64,000 nucleotides of DNA, taken from assembly GCA_022414725.1 (NCBI GenBank), contig CM039466.1, positions 34,062,771 to 34,126,770 of the forward strand. Direction: 5' to 3'. Positions 34,639-45,559 of this stretch are shown here, piece by piece. The position numbers were made by a program, and so were the translations under genes. Origin of the DNA: Microglena sp. YARC (Eukaryota > Chlorophyta > Chlorophyceae > Chlamydomonadales > Chlamydomonadaceae). Each line of letters begins with the position of its first letter. The stretch's first letter is position 1. The notes under the pieces were generated by a model. The model had not been told where the DNA came from. It did no database searches and saw only the letters and a list, made by a program, of their open reading frames with translations.

Positions 34639-35872
34639 TTTTTAGGCAAATTCATAATACATTCCACACGATGGAGGTGTAGCGAGTGAGTGAGTGAGTG
34701 AGTGAGTGACCCTATATGATGTAGCCTACTAAGTGCCAAAGTGTGTCTGGCGAGTTACTTATTGTTCTGTCCATTTCTACAGCCATGGGAATGTGTGCGT
34801 TGTTACAGTCTAGGGGTAGCCAAATAGGCTAAAGGGATTTAAGGGACTTGCCCACCCATGATATATATAAGGAGGGGCAAGAACGGAAAACAAACTGATG
34901 AACTGACCCCCAAACAATCGATTTACCGACGGGGCCCTGAGTTCGTGAAACTCTGATAATTTAAGTAAATGGGGAATGTCTCTAGCTAGACTACCCGTAT
35001 ACGTTTGCGGCTCCTCCACTGATACCATTAGAGAATTGGACAGTGCAGATATATCGGGGGAATCAGGACACAAATGCGACGTGCACCTTTTGTGAGTGTG
35101 TTGGACTGGTCAGCATCAGAGTTGTTCAGGGGGGGGCCAAACCTGCTTATCGAGACGCAGCCTGTTTCAAAATATACTTCTTGCGACGCGACTGATTTCA
35201 AAAGCTGCGGCTGCGACGGAACGGACCCCCACCCACCCACGCACCCACCCACCCACGCACCCACCCACCCAGCACACAAACACACACGCGCACACACACA
35301 CTCCCCACACCCACAAAGCTGCGTCTGCGACGCACCCAGCCCCCCTCAGATGCGACGGACCCTCCCAAATCTGCGTCTGCGACGCAACGGACCCTTTGGC
35401 ATTGCGTCTGCGATCCAGGAAGCAGCGTCCTGGACAGCTCTGGCGAGCAACGCGGCATGTGAGCAGAATGCGCAGACATGAGCACGTTGCATACACTCGG
35501 CAGAAACAATGCCGCTGCAGGACATACAGCGGCACAACTTGCCGACGTCCAGCTTTGTAACAGGATGTTTGTTTTTAAGGCACCTCCAGTTCCCACCAAC
35601 TTTAATATAAGATCATAAATGCCATGCAAGAAAGTGGGAAAGTATGCGAAAAAGAGGGTTACCACCACCACCACCACCACCTCCACCTCCACCACACGTT
35701 GCATGCGTAAAAACTGGAGTATGGTGTAAGGAGAGGACATGGTGTTCAGGCTGCATACCCACCACTTGGTCCTCGGGGATACAACTCTCAAAATCGGCAG
35801 GTAAAGCGGGCGTAAGATGAGCCAACTTCCTTGCCTTTGACTTGTTTGACCGAATTTGCCGACGACAGACGA

Positions 35873-37745
35873 GAGGAGAGAGGGTTCGTTACATAATACT
35901 CAGCAAATCCTGCCGGACATGGACAGCAGCACAGCCTGCCGACCATCCAATTTATAACACGGAAGCACGAGGGTTTTGAAGGCACCCACAAACCTGAAAA
36001 CAAACTAGGTCAATTCCACAAAAAGGAAACAACTAGAGGCGTAAAGGAGAGCGGAAAGGGGAGGGATGCAAAAGTAAGCAATCAGAACAGCAAGCTCCAC
36101 CAACCACAAGAGAGGAAGGTCAAACTAAAAGAACTAAATACCACCAAGGGCACGCGCTATGAGCACCTTAATGTGCAGCGATAATGCCCTCAAAGGAAGA
36201 AAGCACAAGACATTCGACATCAGCCAACTTGCAGAAAGGACCGGAGTGTCAAGATGATAACCATAGACAGCCCATGAAGGAAAGGGGGAGGCCAGCCGAA
36301 ACAGAGAGGCCAGAAACCAATCTAGCAAGACTCAGAAAGCAGGCACACATGTTAGGGGCAAAGAGAATCCACCACACTTGGTAAACCTGCCCAGCCCGGA
36401 CACCAGAAGCCACAAACTAGAGCTATTTACTAGAGAAACGAAACCAACAATCTAAGCACAGCCAGCGAGAAAGGGAGGCGAAAAGGAGAAGGGAGGGGTT
36501 AGGGTTTAGGGTCCAGGGTGGAAACTGGTAATCCTAAACCCAAACCCAAACCCGAAAACTGCGGGCATGAAGGGCCAAACCAAAGAACTATACAAAAGGG
36601 TGTCCTGTGACGTACGGAACCCGAGAGAGAACTAATGCTAGCACCAAGAAAGAGGAGCTGAAAAGAGGAGCGGAAAGAGGCAAGCAAGCAGACGCGTGCA
36701 ATGAAAGACTAGCAAAAAGGTATCAGCTAATCGTAAGACCACTCTTCTGGCAAAATCAGTTGGCTACATAACCGGTGCGTGTGAGAAGGGGAGGGTACCA
36801 GTGGAACCATGGGGAGAACAGGAGTGAAGAGCGGAGATGGTGAAGGTGGGATGGGGGGAGGAGAAAGGGGAGGATCGTGGATGAGGGAAGCATCTTCATG
36901 CGGAAAAGTTTGAGGGGGAGAACCCATATTGACCCTGGCTCCCATGACTTAATGAAGGGGTGAGAAGAGTCCACAGTGTCCTCCAATCATCCGGGGGTGC
37001 CCAATGGCTTTAAAGTCAGCGATGCGGGCCCAAAAATCAGTCACAGCAAGGGCCCCAGCCCGGACAGAGATAGGGCGGGGATGCCACTCGTGAGGATTAG
37101 TTAGTCCACACACTCATAGGAGTGCGTTGACCTTGGTTAAGAAGAGCTGATTAGAGGCTGCATAGTGCAACTCCACGCTTGCAGTCGACCATGATCCATG
37201 GCTGACAGAGCAGCAAGGCAGACAACACCCCACCCTCCAGATTAAATAGTCGAAGAAGGGCGGGGGTAGCACAACCAGAGGCTGGCCGTTGGAGGGGGAC
37301 AGTGGTAGAGGCAAGCAGGGTGGTCTGAATAGCATCTCGAACCGCCACAGCACGGGACAAGTCCAAAAACTGTGCACGAGCATCTGAGTCTGGAGGCGCA
37401 TCAGGGCAACATGGGCAACGAAACTGTACCGCCCTGGATGATGCTCCACGGACCCATCAGCTGCAAGACTTGCCACATGATTTCCAGCTTCTGTTGGTTT
37501 TCCCAAGAAAGGCACCAGAGAGCAGACAAACGCCGAGCAACATCCGGTACATCCTGTCACATACCGGGGATTGTGGGGTGGGCCATTGCCAGACCCACAT
37601 ACACAGCCTTGCCTCTGCTTGAAGCCGTAAAAACTGTGGCGCTATTTCAGTTAAAGAAGTCCCAAGTTTTGACCTTGAACTTACACCAGCGTTGCTGGGG
37701 GACCAAGTTGAAGAGGAGGGGAAAAGGGGGAACAGGGAAGGATCC
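35873..37745 (-). mobile_element. 1.9-kb insertion in array unit 9, LINE-like remnant
   Basis: Splits the unit at CAGACGA; AGACGA appears on both borders (35867-35872, 37746-37751), fitting a target duplication. Minus-strand frames around 37150-37450 read CPCCPDAPPDSDA and, in the neighbouring frame, HSFWTCPV, together a C-x2-C...H-x4-C finger as in LINE C-termini, so one frameshift is present. 35880-36000 is a diverged relative of part of the array unit itself. Short TTTAGGG-like repeats lie at 36498-36515. No intact gene. Confidence 0.6.
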
Positions 37746-37836
37746 AGACGATGTTGCATCGTAGGCTAGACGATGTTGCATCGTAGGCTATTGGGACTAC
37801 ATTGGGTGGGCTGTAATACTCATCTTTTTCTGGACC

Positions 37837-37909
37837 TTCGGAGCGGCGCAGTTGCTGGCGTGATGGGCGCATAACCTATAGGTCCCTGGCTCGAGACCAG
37901 TCTCCGAAA
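37837..37909 (+). tRNA. Initiator tRNA-Met(CAT)-like, unit 9
   Basis: Perfect acceptor, D arm paired, anticodon arm ATGGG-CGCATAA-CCTAT with one G-U, T stem with one mismatch. Position 8 is C instead of the near-universal T. Sequence differs most from the other units; function uncertain. Confidence 0.5.
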
Positions 37910-37925
37910 GCTAATGACTTGTGAA

Positions 37926-37996
37926 GCGGCAGTGGTACAGTGGCAGCATAGTTCCCTGCCACGGAACAGACGGGGATTCGATTTCCCCCTGTCGCA
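37926..37996 (+). tRNA. tRNA-Gly(GCC), unit 9 (after the insertion)
   Basis: All stems intact; two changes in the D arm (GTACAGTGGCAG). TTTTT follows. Confidence 0.88.
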
Positions 37997-38518
37997 TTTT
38001 TAGGCAAATTCATAATACATTCCACACGATGGAGGTGTAGCAAGTGAGTGAGTGAGTGAGTGAGTGAGTTACCCTATATGATGTAGCCTACTAAGTGCCA
38101 AAGTGTGTCTGGCGAGTTACTTATTGTTCTGTCCATTTCTACAGCCATGGGAATGTGTGCGTTGTTACAGTCTAGGGGTAGCCAAATAGGCTAAAGGGAT
38201 TTAAGGGGACTTTGCCCACCATTTTTTTTTTTTTTTTTTTTAATATGATATATATATAAGGAGGGGCAAGAACGGAAAACAAACTGATGAACTGACCCCA
38301 AACAATCGATTTACCGACGGGGGCCCTGAGCTCGTGAAACTCTGATAATTTAAGTAAATGGGGAATGTCTCTAGCTAGACTACCCGTATACGTTTGCGGC
38401 TCCTCCACTGATACCATTAGAGAAGTGGACAGTGCAGATATATCGGGGAAATCAGGACACAAATGCGACGTGCACCTTTTGTGAGTGTGTTGGACTGGTC
38501 AGCATCAGAGTTGTTCAG

Positions 38519-38531
38519 GGGGGGGGGGGGG

Positions 38532-38570
<39 letters not shown>
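38519..38570. repeat. Poly-G expansion in the last array unit
   Basis: The G7-8 run seen in all other units is expanded here to about 50 G with one A. A T20 run at 38223-38242 is also private to this unit. Confidence 0.9.
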
Positions 38571-38573
<3 letters not shown>

Positions 38574-39011
38574 AACCTGCTTATCGAGACGCAGCCTGTT
38601 TTCAAAATATACTTCTTGCGACGCGACTGATTTTAAAAGCTGCAGCTGCGACAGAACGGACCCCACCACACCACCACGCACGAGCACACAACACACACGC
38701 GCACACACTTACCCCCACACCCGCAAAGCTGCGTCTGCGACGCACGCCCAGCCCCCTCAGATGCGACGGACCCTCCCAAGTTTGCGTCTGCGACGCAACG
38801 GACCCTTTGGCATCGCGTCTGCGATCCAGGAAGCAGCGTCCTGGACAGCCCAGGTGAGCAACTCGGCATGTGAGCAGAATGCGCAGACTTGAGTACCTTG
38901 CATACACTCGGCAGAAACAATGCCGCTGCAGGACATACAGCGGCACAACTTGCCGACTGTCCAGCTTTGTAACAGGATGTTTGTTTTTAAGGCACCTTAA
39001 GTTCCAACAAG

Positions 39012-39660
39012 TTAAGTGCGACTGGTGGCGCGTCCCGAATTAAATTAAATTAATGATGAATTCAATTGATTTTAATTGCTATTAATTTTATTTATTTATT
39101 GTGGTTTTATTTAATTATATTTTATTCCATTAAATTTCATTTAATCAACGTGATTTGAATGCATTTAATTGCTTTAATTCTTTTGAATTCGTATCGGATT
39201 TAATTCGATTTGATGTAAATAATGTAATTGAATTTCATTGAATCGATTGATGATTGGATGTTGCAGCTTTGTTAACTGTACAGTGACGAAAATGGGAGTT
39301 TTTGAAGGGTTGTTGATTTTAAAGCAGTATTTAACGTTTATGTAACGTAATGCAATGCATGTATGTAGATTGGCTATGTTTTTAATTTGATGCAAGAAAA
39401 ATGAGACCGATCATGTTTCTGGTTGATCTTTACGGAATTTGTAGGCAAGGTATTGCATGTTTCGGCCCAGCCCAGACTTGAATGGTAATGTCCGCGTCCT
39501 CCTGAAGGGGTTTTTGGCCAGCGGCAGGGTGGCGTGGCTTGCCCTGCCCCGCCCGGTGGCCCCCGCCCCTGCCCCCGGGCCCGGCCGGCCCGCCCCTGCC
39601 CCTCCCCGCCCCACACGGCCTGAGGTGGGGTCCGTGGGCTAATTATAGCTCTGTTATAGA
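39012..39660 (+). repeat. Interspersed repeat family E, copy 3
   Basis: Starts TTAAGTGCGACTGGTGGCG directly after the array and is collinear with 18418-19100. A GC-rich block (GCCCCTGCCCC, 39530-39620) is inserted in its distal part. Confidence 0.65.
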
Positions 39661-41427
39661 CAGAGAGCAGTCAAATTGCTGTCTGGGGCTATGTTACCGA
39701 ATTGAAGTTACCAAGTCCAAGCATGCATACCGGTATGCACGAGTTACGTACGTGCAAAGCTGAATCTGTATGAACCGCGAAATTCAACGTGGGAATGTAG
39801 TTGGAGCAGTTGGAAATAACAGATATTTACTTGGCTCAGGTGTGCTTAACTTTTTTTATCAGTTTTTTTATAATATTTTTTATATTGTTTGTAGACCCCA
39901 AATCAAATCCAAATTGCATTTTTTTACATTCACATGCCGTCATCGCTCGCTTCCCTGAGCAGGCCTGCAGCAAGCGTCATGTGTGCTTGCTTTAGCTTTC
40001 CGGAGTAATATGTCTTGAGCACTCTCACAGGGAAGGGACTAGAGCGTGGGCTTTACAATCGTGATAGCATGTCAGGCGACATGGCAGGTGTAAGAAGAGA
40101 AAGGCGACAGTACCCCTCAGGGTACTGCGCCGGTAGGTGGCTGGCCCTATCGGGCAGAGGCACTACAACGGAAGCTTCCAGGCAGAAGGCCTGGCGCACT
40201 AAGACACTCTAGCTGAACCGGGAGAACCGGTCTATAACACTTGCTGTATACCTGCTCTTTGTGGGAGAGGACTATTGGTCAGTCATTGGAAGGGGATGTT
40301 GGGAATGGGGTGGTGTTTGTGGTGGAGTGCTCGCAGTCTAAAAAACAGCAGTTGCTGGATCTCAATGGAATTTATTAGCGGTTCTTCGTTTACTCTGCTG
40401 TACGTTGGGACTTACAAAAACCTGTGGGTGTCTAATGTGCAGGGGGTACATCGATAGTTCAATGCCCAACATTCCAGTAATACCGGGCCGCACGATACGG
40501 GGCTTAGGATACTGAACACAGGTAATGTGTAGTGGATGTAGGATAAATGTAGATCACTAGAATAAATATCAAATACAGGTGACTAGAAACTTGCAATCTT
40601 AGTTCTGATTTATTGTCCATAAATGATAGACATTGAACAAACAATAGCACGTTTTTTGTATTATAACTCAATGGTTACGCATTTCCTCAAAGTTGCATAA
40701 GCAATACAAAATCAATCTATAAGAATAGCCATGTACACAAGCTTGACTTCTAACTTTCATTTATTTTGGGGAGCTTCTAGGCTCCTCCCCTTATTTTGGG
40801 GGGGCTCATAACTCAATCAATCAATCAATCCCTTGGGTGGCGACGAAGGAGCCTGTTACTATAATACCACACTTCCAGGTAATAGTTTAACCCATCTCAG
40901 TGGAACGGTGCTTCTCATTTATAATTGCCGGAGCGAGGGATGTGCAGTTGGTGGTATAGTCTAATGACTACCACGACAAATGACTTTCCCTAGACTTAAT
41001 ATACAATATGACAAGCAATATGATATGATATGATACAATTTGATATCATACTCGCCTTTGGTCAAAATCATATGATGATATACCCGGTCCTAGTTTTGCG
41101 GAGTGAGGGTCCTTTCCTAGGCACCAATGGAGGGGGGACGCTAGTACCAACAAAGCAGTACCACATACCAGATCTCCTATAGCCCCTAAACCGAGGAGAT
41201 CTGGCTTGTGGTTACTGGCTTGTGGGTACTAGCTTCCCCCCCACCATGCCCAATGGCCTAGTGACCTCTCTAATGGCTGACGTCTCCAAACATGGTTTCG
41301 TGGTAGCAAAATCACATCAGCTGGTCTTAGATGCTAAAACCAAAGACGGCGAGCAGCCAAATTGCTGGCTTAAGCTATGTAACCAAGTTCAAGTTCAAGT
41401 TAGATACTAAGGCAGTGTAGGCTGCAG
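39661..41427. other. Non-coding stretch
   Basis: No convincing gene. Contains a TATGATATGATA family B scrap (about 40990-41090), an ATCA microsatellite (40806-40828) and a hairpin with 10-bp arms CCAGATCTCC/GGAGATCTGG (about 41168-41205). Confidence 0.5.
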
Positions 41428-41604
41428 CAGGGTACTTCCATTGACCAAATTGGCTAGTGCTTTAGCGCAGTTGGAAAAAACAAAACTGCGCTTTGTAGTG
41501 CAAAAAGCGCAAAAATTGCTTGCTGCGCTCTCAGGGGGTTGCAAAAAACTGTGCGGAACGCGCTGTGGGGCTCAAAAAGGCAGCGCCCGCTTGGAAGTAC
41601 CCTG
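41428..41604. mobile_element. hAT-type MITE, family A, copy 4
   Basis: 177 bp with ends CAGGGTACTTCCA and TGGAAGTACCCTG; flanks GGCTGCAG/GGCTGTGG match at 6 of 8 bases. Opposite orientation to copy 3. Confidence 0.85.
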
Positions 41605-41639
41605 GGCTGTGGCACGAAATCAGGTAGGGCCCCTGTGGA

Positions 41640-41747
41640 TGAAACGATTGTTTGGGGTTCAGTTCATCAATGCCTTTCTTTTTAAGCCCTTCCTATCCCT
41701 GGTTGGGCAAGTCCCTTTAGCCTATTTGGCCTACCCCTGGAATGTAA
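41640..41747 (-). repeat. Interspersed repeat family D, inverted copy
   Basis: On the minus strand reads TCCAGGGGTAGGCCAAATAG, ACTTGCCCAACC and GAACCCCAAACAATCG. 41748-41978 holds nothing further that I recognise. Confidence 0.75.
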
Positions 41748-41978
41748 CATACAATAGGTATCCTTGATAAGAACCACCATGTAGCCAGACAGATCAACAA
41801 TCCACAAAGCGATGGCAACAGTGCCAGGTTTTATCTTTCACCAGTACTGTTGGAGCTTTGCGTGTTTGCATAAGCTCATAGTGTTTGCATAGACTGAACT
41901 CGCTGAAAAACTGCACCCGAAACTCGAATTCAACCTCACTCTGGAGGGTTGGATCATAATCAGGGATGGTCTCATAAC

Positions 41979-42122
41979 TATGGGTCGGCTATGTTATATA
42001 ATATATTTATATATAATATTAATACATAATATATTTATTTGAAAAACTAATATTATTGTGACACTACAATAATATTAGTCAATATTAGTTTTTCAAACAC
42101 TAATATTAGTTGCCGTTCCCTA
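41979..42122. mobile_element. hAT-type MITE, family B2, copy 3
   Basis: 144 bp from TATGGGTCGGC to GCCGTTCCCTA with a perfect 8-bp duplication CTCATAAC (41971-41978, 42123-42130); interior of AATATTAG inverted blocks. Confidence 0.9.
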
Positions 42123-42313
42123 CTCATAACTGGCTGCACCATGGACACTCGGCTCAGCTCTCCAAACAAGACTGCGGCATTGCAAACTATGTTATCAATA
42201 TCAGTGTCCATCTGAACCTGGCTGGTGCTGTCATGGTTGGTCATCTTAATATCACTGTGGTTGGTGACCAAGCGAAGGGACTTGGGCAGAATGACCCGTT
42301 CCCTACTAATAGT

Positions 42314-42491
42314 TAGGGAACGGCAAATCATATGATGTTGACGAAAGACGAGTATGATATCACACAAAAATCAAATGATTTCATATCATATGATATGATG
42401 CCCCAGGCCAAAGTTACCTAGTCAGACCGCCGGCATCATATGATATCATATGATGACATGATATCATATGATATCATATTGCCGACCCCTA
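42314..42491. mobile_element. hAT-type MITE, family B, copy 2, at the stop codon of the TIG gene
   Basis: 178 bp from TAGGGAACGGCA to GCCGACCCCTA with a perfect 8-bp duplication CTAATAGT (42306-42313, 42492-42499). The right-hand duplication contains the last codons and TAG stop of the minus-strand gene that ends at 42492. Confidence 0.92.
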
Positions 42492-42712
42492 CTAATAGTT
42501 GTTGACCCGTCTCGACCTTCTGCGATATAGGAAGAACGCAATCATGAGAAGGAGAAGGATTCCCAGGCCCAGTCCAAGGCTCAGGCCCAGGATCAGTGCA
42601 AGGCTGTCACTGTCATCACCTGAGTCTTCCGTAGGGAATGCCTCAACACTAGTGAAGCCATAGTAATCGAGGAATTCACTAGGAAACATTGCACCAGGAT
42701 TATCCAGTATAC
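42492..42712 (-). CDS. C-terminal part of the TIG/SEA-like membrane protein: transmembrane anchor
   Basis: Reads the end of the last repeat (EFLDYYGFTSVEAF), an acidic spacer EDSGDDSDS, one hydrophobic segment of about 22 residues (LALILGLSLGLGLGILLLLM), then a short basic tail YRRRSRRVNNY and a TAG at 42492. This is a type I membrane anchor with a short cytosolic tail. It lies one frame off the preceding repeats because about 31 bp is missing near 42714 relative to the sister repeat. A sequencing error, an allele, or true inactivation are all possible. Confidence 0.75.
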
Positions 42713-42713
42713 T

Positions 42714-44997
42714 TTTACGGCAGGGTGCGCAACACTGGTGTCCGCAATAACAGAGCCAGACCTTAAGAGCAACACCTCTGCATAGCCTCCTGACGCCGCA
42801 CTCAATACAATAACTATATCAAATTTGAAGAACTCCACCCTTGTAGTGTTGGTCATGAACACGGCAAAGTTAACGCCCTTGAACTCAAATGACACCAAAC
42901 TTACAAGTAAGTCTGTCGTAGGAAGCGAAGGAGGAGGAGAAGGGTAAAATCCCTCCACACTGGTGAAGCCATAGTTATTGAGGAATTCACCAAGAAACAT
43001 TGCACCAGGATTATCCAGCATACTTTTCTCGTAGGCATCCACCTCTTCCACTGTTGTGCCAGCAGGGTACTCAACACTGGTGTCCGCAATAACAGAGCCA
43101 GACCTTAAGAGCAACACCTCTGCATAGCCTCCTGACGCCGCACTCAATAAACAATAATATATAAATTTGAAGAACTCCACCCTTGTAGTGTTGGTCATGA
43201 ACACGGAAAAGTCAACGCCCCTGAACTCAAATGACACCAAACTTACAAGTAAGTCTGTCGTAGGAAGCGAAGGAGGAGAAGCAGTGTAAATTCCATCCAC
43301 GCTGGTAAAGCCAAACGGAAAAAGCACAAGCCAATTAAAGATTGCACCAGGATCAGTCAACATACCATTCACATTAGCATCCATGAATGCCTCTGTTGTG
43401 CCAGCAGGGTATATTATCCTGGTGTCCGCAATGACATCAGAGCCAGACCTGAAGGCCAATACCTCCACATCGCCCCCTTTGGACGCTGTAGTCAGCAAAG
43501 CAACAATCAGGACCTCGAGTGCAGTTGGGCCTGTGATTCCCGTGGCACTCATGAACTCGTCAAAGTCTCGGCCCATGAACTCAAATGACACCTCACGTAC
43601 AAGTGAGGATGGAGCAAAAGCCTCCAAACTGGGGAAGCCATACTCATCGAGGAATTCACTAGAAAAGATTGCACCAGGACTATCCAGCATAAATTCCTCA
43701 TAGGCATCCACCTGTTCCACTGTTGCGCCAGCAGGGTACGAAACTGTGGTGTCCGCAATAACAGAGCCAGACCTTAAGAGCAACACCTCTGCATAGCCTC
43801 CTGATGCCGCACTCAGCAAAAGAACAAGATCAGATATGAAGACCTCCACCCTTGTTGAGTTGGACATGAACGTGGCAAAATCAACGCCCATGAACTGAAA
43901 TGACACCAAACTTACAAGTAAGTCTGTCGTAGGAAGCGAAGGAGGAGGAGAAGTGTAAAATCCCTCCACACTGCTGGTAAAGCCAAACGGAAAAAGCACA
44001 AGCAGATTAAAGATTGCACCAGGATCTACCAGCATACCATTCACATCGGCATCCATGAAGGCCTCAGTTGTGCCGGCAGGGTATGTTATCCTGGTGTCCG
44101 CAATGACATTAGAGCCAGACCTGAAGGCCAATACCTCCACATCGCCTCCTTCGGACGCTGCAGTGAGCAAAGCAACAATCAGGACATCGAATGCAGTTGG
44201 GCCTGTGATTCCCGCGGTGCTCATGAACTCGTCAAAGTCACGGCCCATGAACTCAAATGACACCAACCGCGCAAGTGAGGATAAAAAAGCAGGAGGAGGA
44301 AAGCCAACTGTCTTTTGTACCGGGGCGTCGACAGTCAGATATGCTCCAGTTACAGCGTAGTCTTTGGCTAATTGTGAGGTCGTGGTGTAGGCTGTAGTGG
44401 CAGCCGCTGCGAATCCGGCTGTTGCAGCCGTCGCTTGTGCAGGGGTCATCAGCGTATTTATTGTTGAGGGCACAGTGACGGAGGCGGGGGCTTTTGCAGT
44501 CGTGGCTTGCGCAGGGGTCACTGGCAAATTTGTCGTTGAGGGCCAAGTGATGGAGGTGGGGGTTGTTACAGACGCCGCTTTTGCAGGGGTCGTCGTCAAA
44601 TTCAACGTTGAGGGCAGAGTGATGGTGGGGGCAGTTTGCAACAAATTACGGCGGTGTCTGGCAGTGCCACATAAGAATAAGATGTCTCTGATGACAACAG
44701 TGACGTCACCATCCTGGATCTTGAAGTTGGGGTTGGCAAGGTTCCAGACCTCAGCAGTGGCCAACTGAAACGCAGAGACCAAAGCAGGCTTGCCTCCTTC
44801 GGCAGAGATACAGGCGGCCCTTGACAGTGAAAAGGTAGCGATCTGTTTTAGCTGCGAAAATGTTTTGCCGCTGAGGTCAGTTGATCCTGGAAGAGCAAGA
44901 GCAGGGATGTCATCAGATGGGCAGGGAGAGGGTGCATGGGGGGTCGAGGGTACACACATATTAAATGGCTTGTTCATCACCAACAGCTTGTCACAAA
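42714..44997 (-). CDS. Large exon of a TIG/SEA-like membrane protein: linker and five repeats
   Basis: Open for over 750 codons (the frame itself reaches to 45061). Acceptor-like sites at 44998 (TTTTGTGTCAG) and near 45027 (TTGCATAACAG) both give the phase (1) needed to join the preceding TIG exon. After a globular stretch ending RRNLLQ comes a Ser/Thr/Pro/Ala linker of three near-repeats (TPAKA, TPAQA, TPAQA), likely O-glycosylated. Then five ~105-residue repeats of two alternating types: type A (FMGRDFDEFM, GGDVEVLAFRSGS) and type B (GVDFxxFMxNxTRVE, GYAEVLLLRSGS), in order A-B-A-B-B. Each contains VIADT, YPAGTT and PGAIF/PGAMF. The pattern resembles SEA-type extracellular domains of algal proteins; that assignment is inferred. 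Confidence 0.75.
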
Positions 44998-45217
44998 CTG
45001 ACACAAAACACCGGTCTGATGATTGAGGTAGCAAGGCTGTTATGCAAAAATACTGATCCATTTTTTAACGAGAATGTAATTCCAATCAAGCCAGGAAGTG
45101 ATGACAGGGTGACCAACTGTCAGGGCAAATGATATCATGTAAAAAGTCCGCCATCATCAAGGTTGATGAGGCAGCGTTGAACATAACTGTGGAGGGTGTC
45201 AGGGTAGAGCAACTCAC

Positions 45218-45487
45218 TAGATTGATATATGACGACAACATTTGAAGCGACGCTAAAGCCTGCATCAGGATTAATCACTACAACAAGATAGCTTCCTCCA
45301 GGCTTGGCAGGGGTGACGCAGGTGATGGAGGTGGCACTAACAAAGGTGACGTCGGTACAGGTGGTGCCCCCAATGCTGACAGTGGCGCCGTTGAAAAACC
45401 CAGAGCCCGTAATGGTAAGGATGTCACCGCCGAAAAGGTTGTTGGCTTGGATGATGGGGGTGACAGCTGTAACAGTAGGAGGATCAT
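45218..45487 (-). CDS. IPT/TIG-domain exon D
   Basis: 270 bp, phase 1-1. Acceptor AATTGCAG, donor GTGAGTTGC. Encodes one IPT/TIG immunoglobulin-like fold: PPTVTAVTPII, GGDILTITGSGF, a cysteine pair (TTCTDV ... SITCV), PAKPGGSY and NPDAGFS. Nearest to the large exon. Confidence 0.85.
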
Positions 45488-45559
45488 CTGCAATTGCGGC
45501 ATAGCATCACCAAGTTTAGGGTTTCGATTTAGGTGAGGAGCATACCAGGAAACGAGGTG

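Larger units (their letters stand above)
23496..39000 (+). repeat. Macrosatellite: ten ~1.45-kb units carrying tRNA sequences
   Basis: Using the landmark GAGACGCAGCCTGTTTCAAA, units start at 23496, 24935, 26375, 27823, 29289, 30757, 32232, 33699, 35152 and 38586. Periods are 1439-1475 bp except the last, where 35873-37745 is inserted. In order a unit holds: CCCACGCA and CA repeats; repeated GCGTCTGCGACGC motifs; a CCA/CCACCT trinucleotide block of variable length; an initiator tRNA-Met-like sequence; tRNA-Gly(GCC); a GAGT repeat (3-6 units); a family D repeat; and a G7-8 run. Length differences come mainly from the microsatellite blocks. The first unit starts at the landmark and the last ends near 39000 before its CCA block. 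Long antisense frames across units run through the tRNA genes and are not believed. Confidence 0.95.

Noticed and set aside
36496..36560. TTTAGGG/CCCAAA-type telomere repeat
   Set aside because: Only two to three degenerate units on each side; too short to be more than a chance or interstitial remnant.
39374..39642. Glycine/alanine/proline-rich frames near 39.5 kb
   Set aside because: Produced by a GC-rich CCCCTGCC block in repeat family E.
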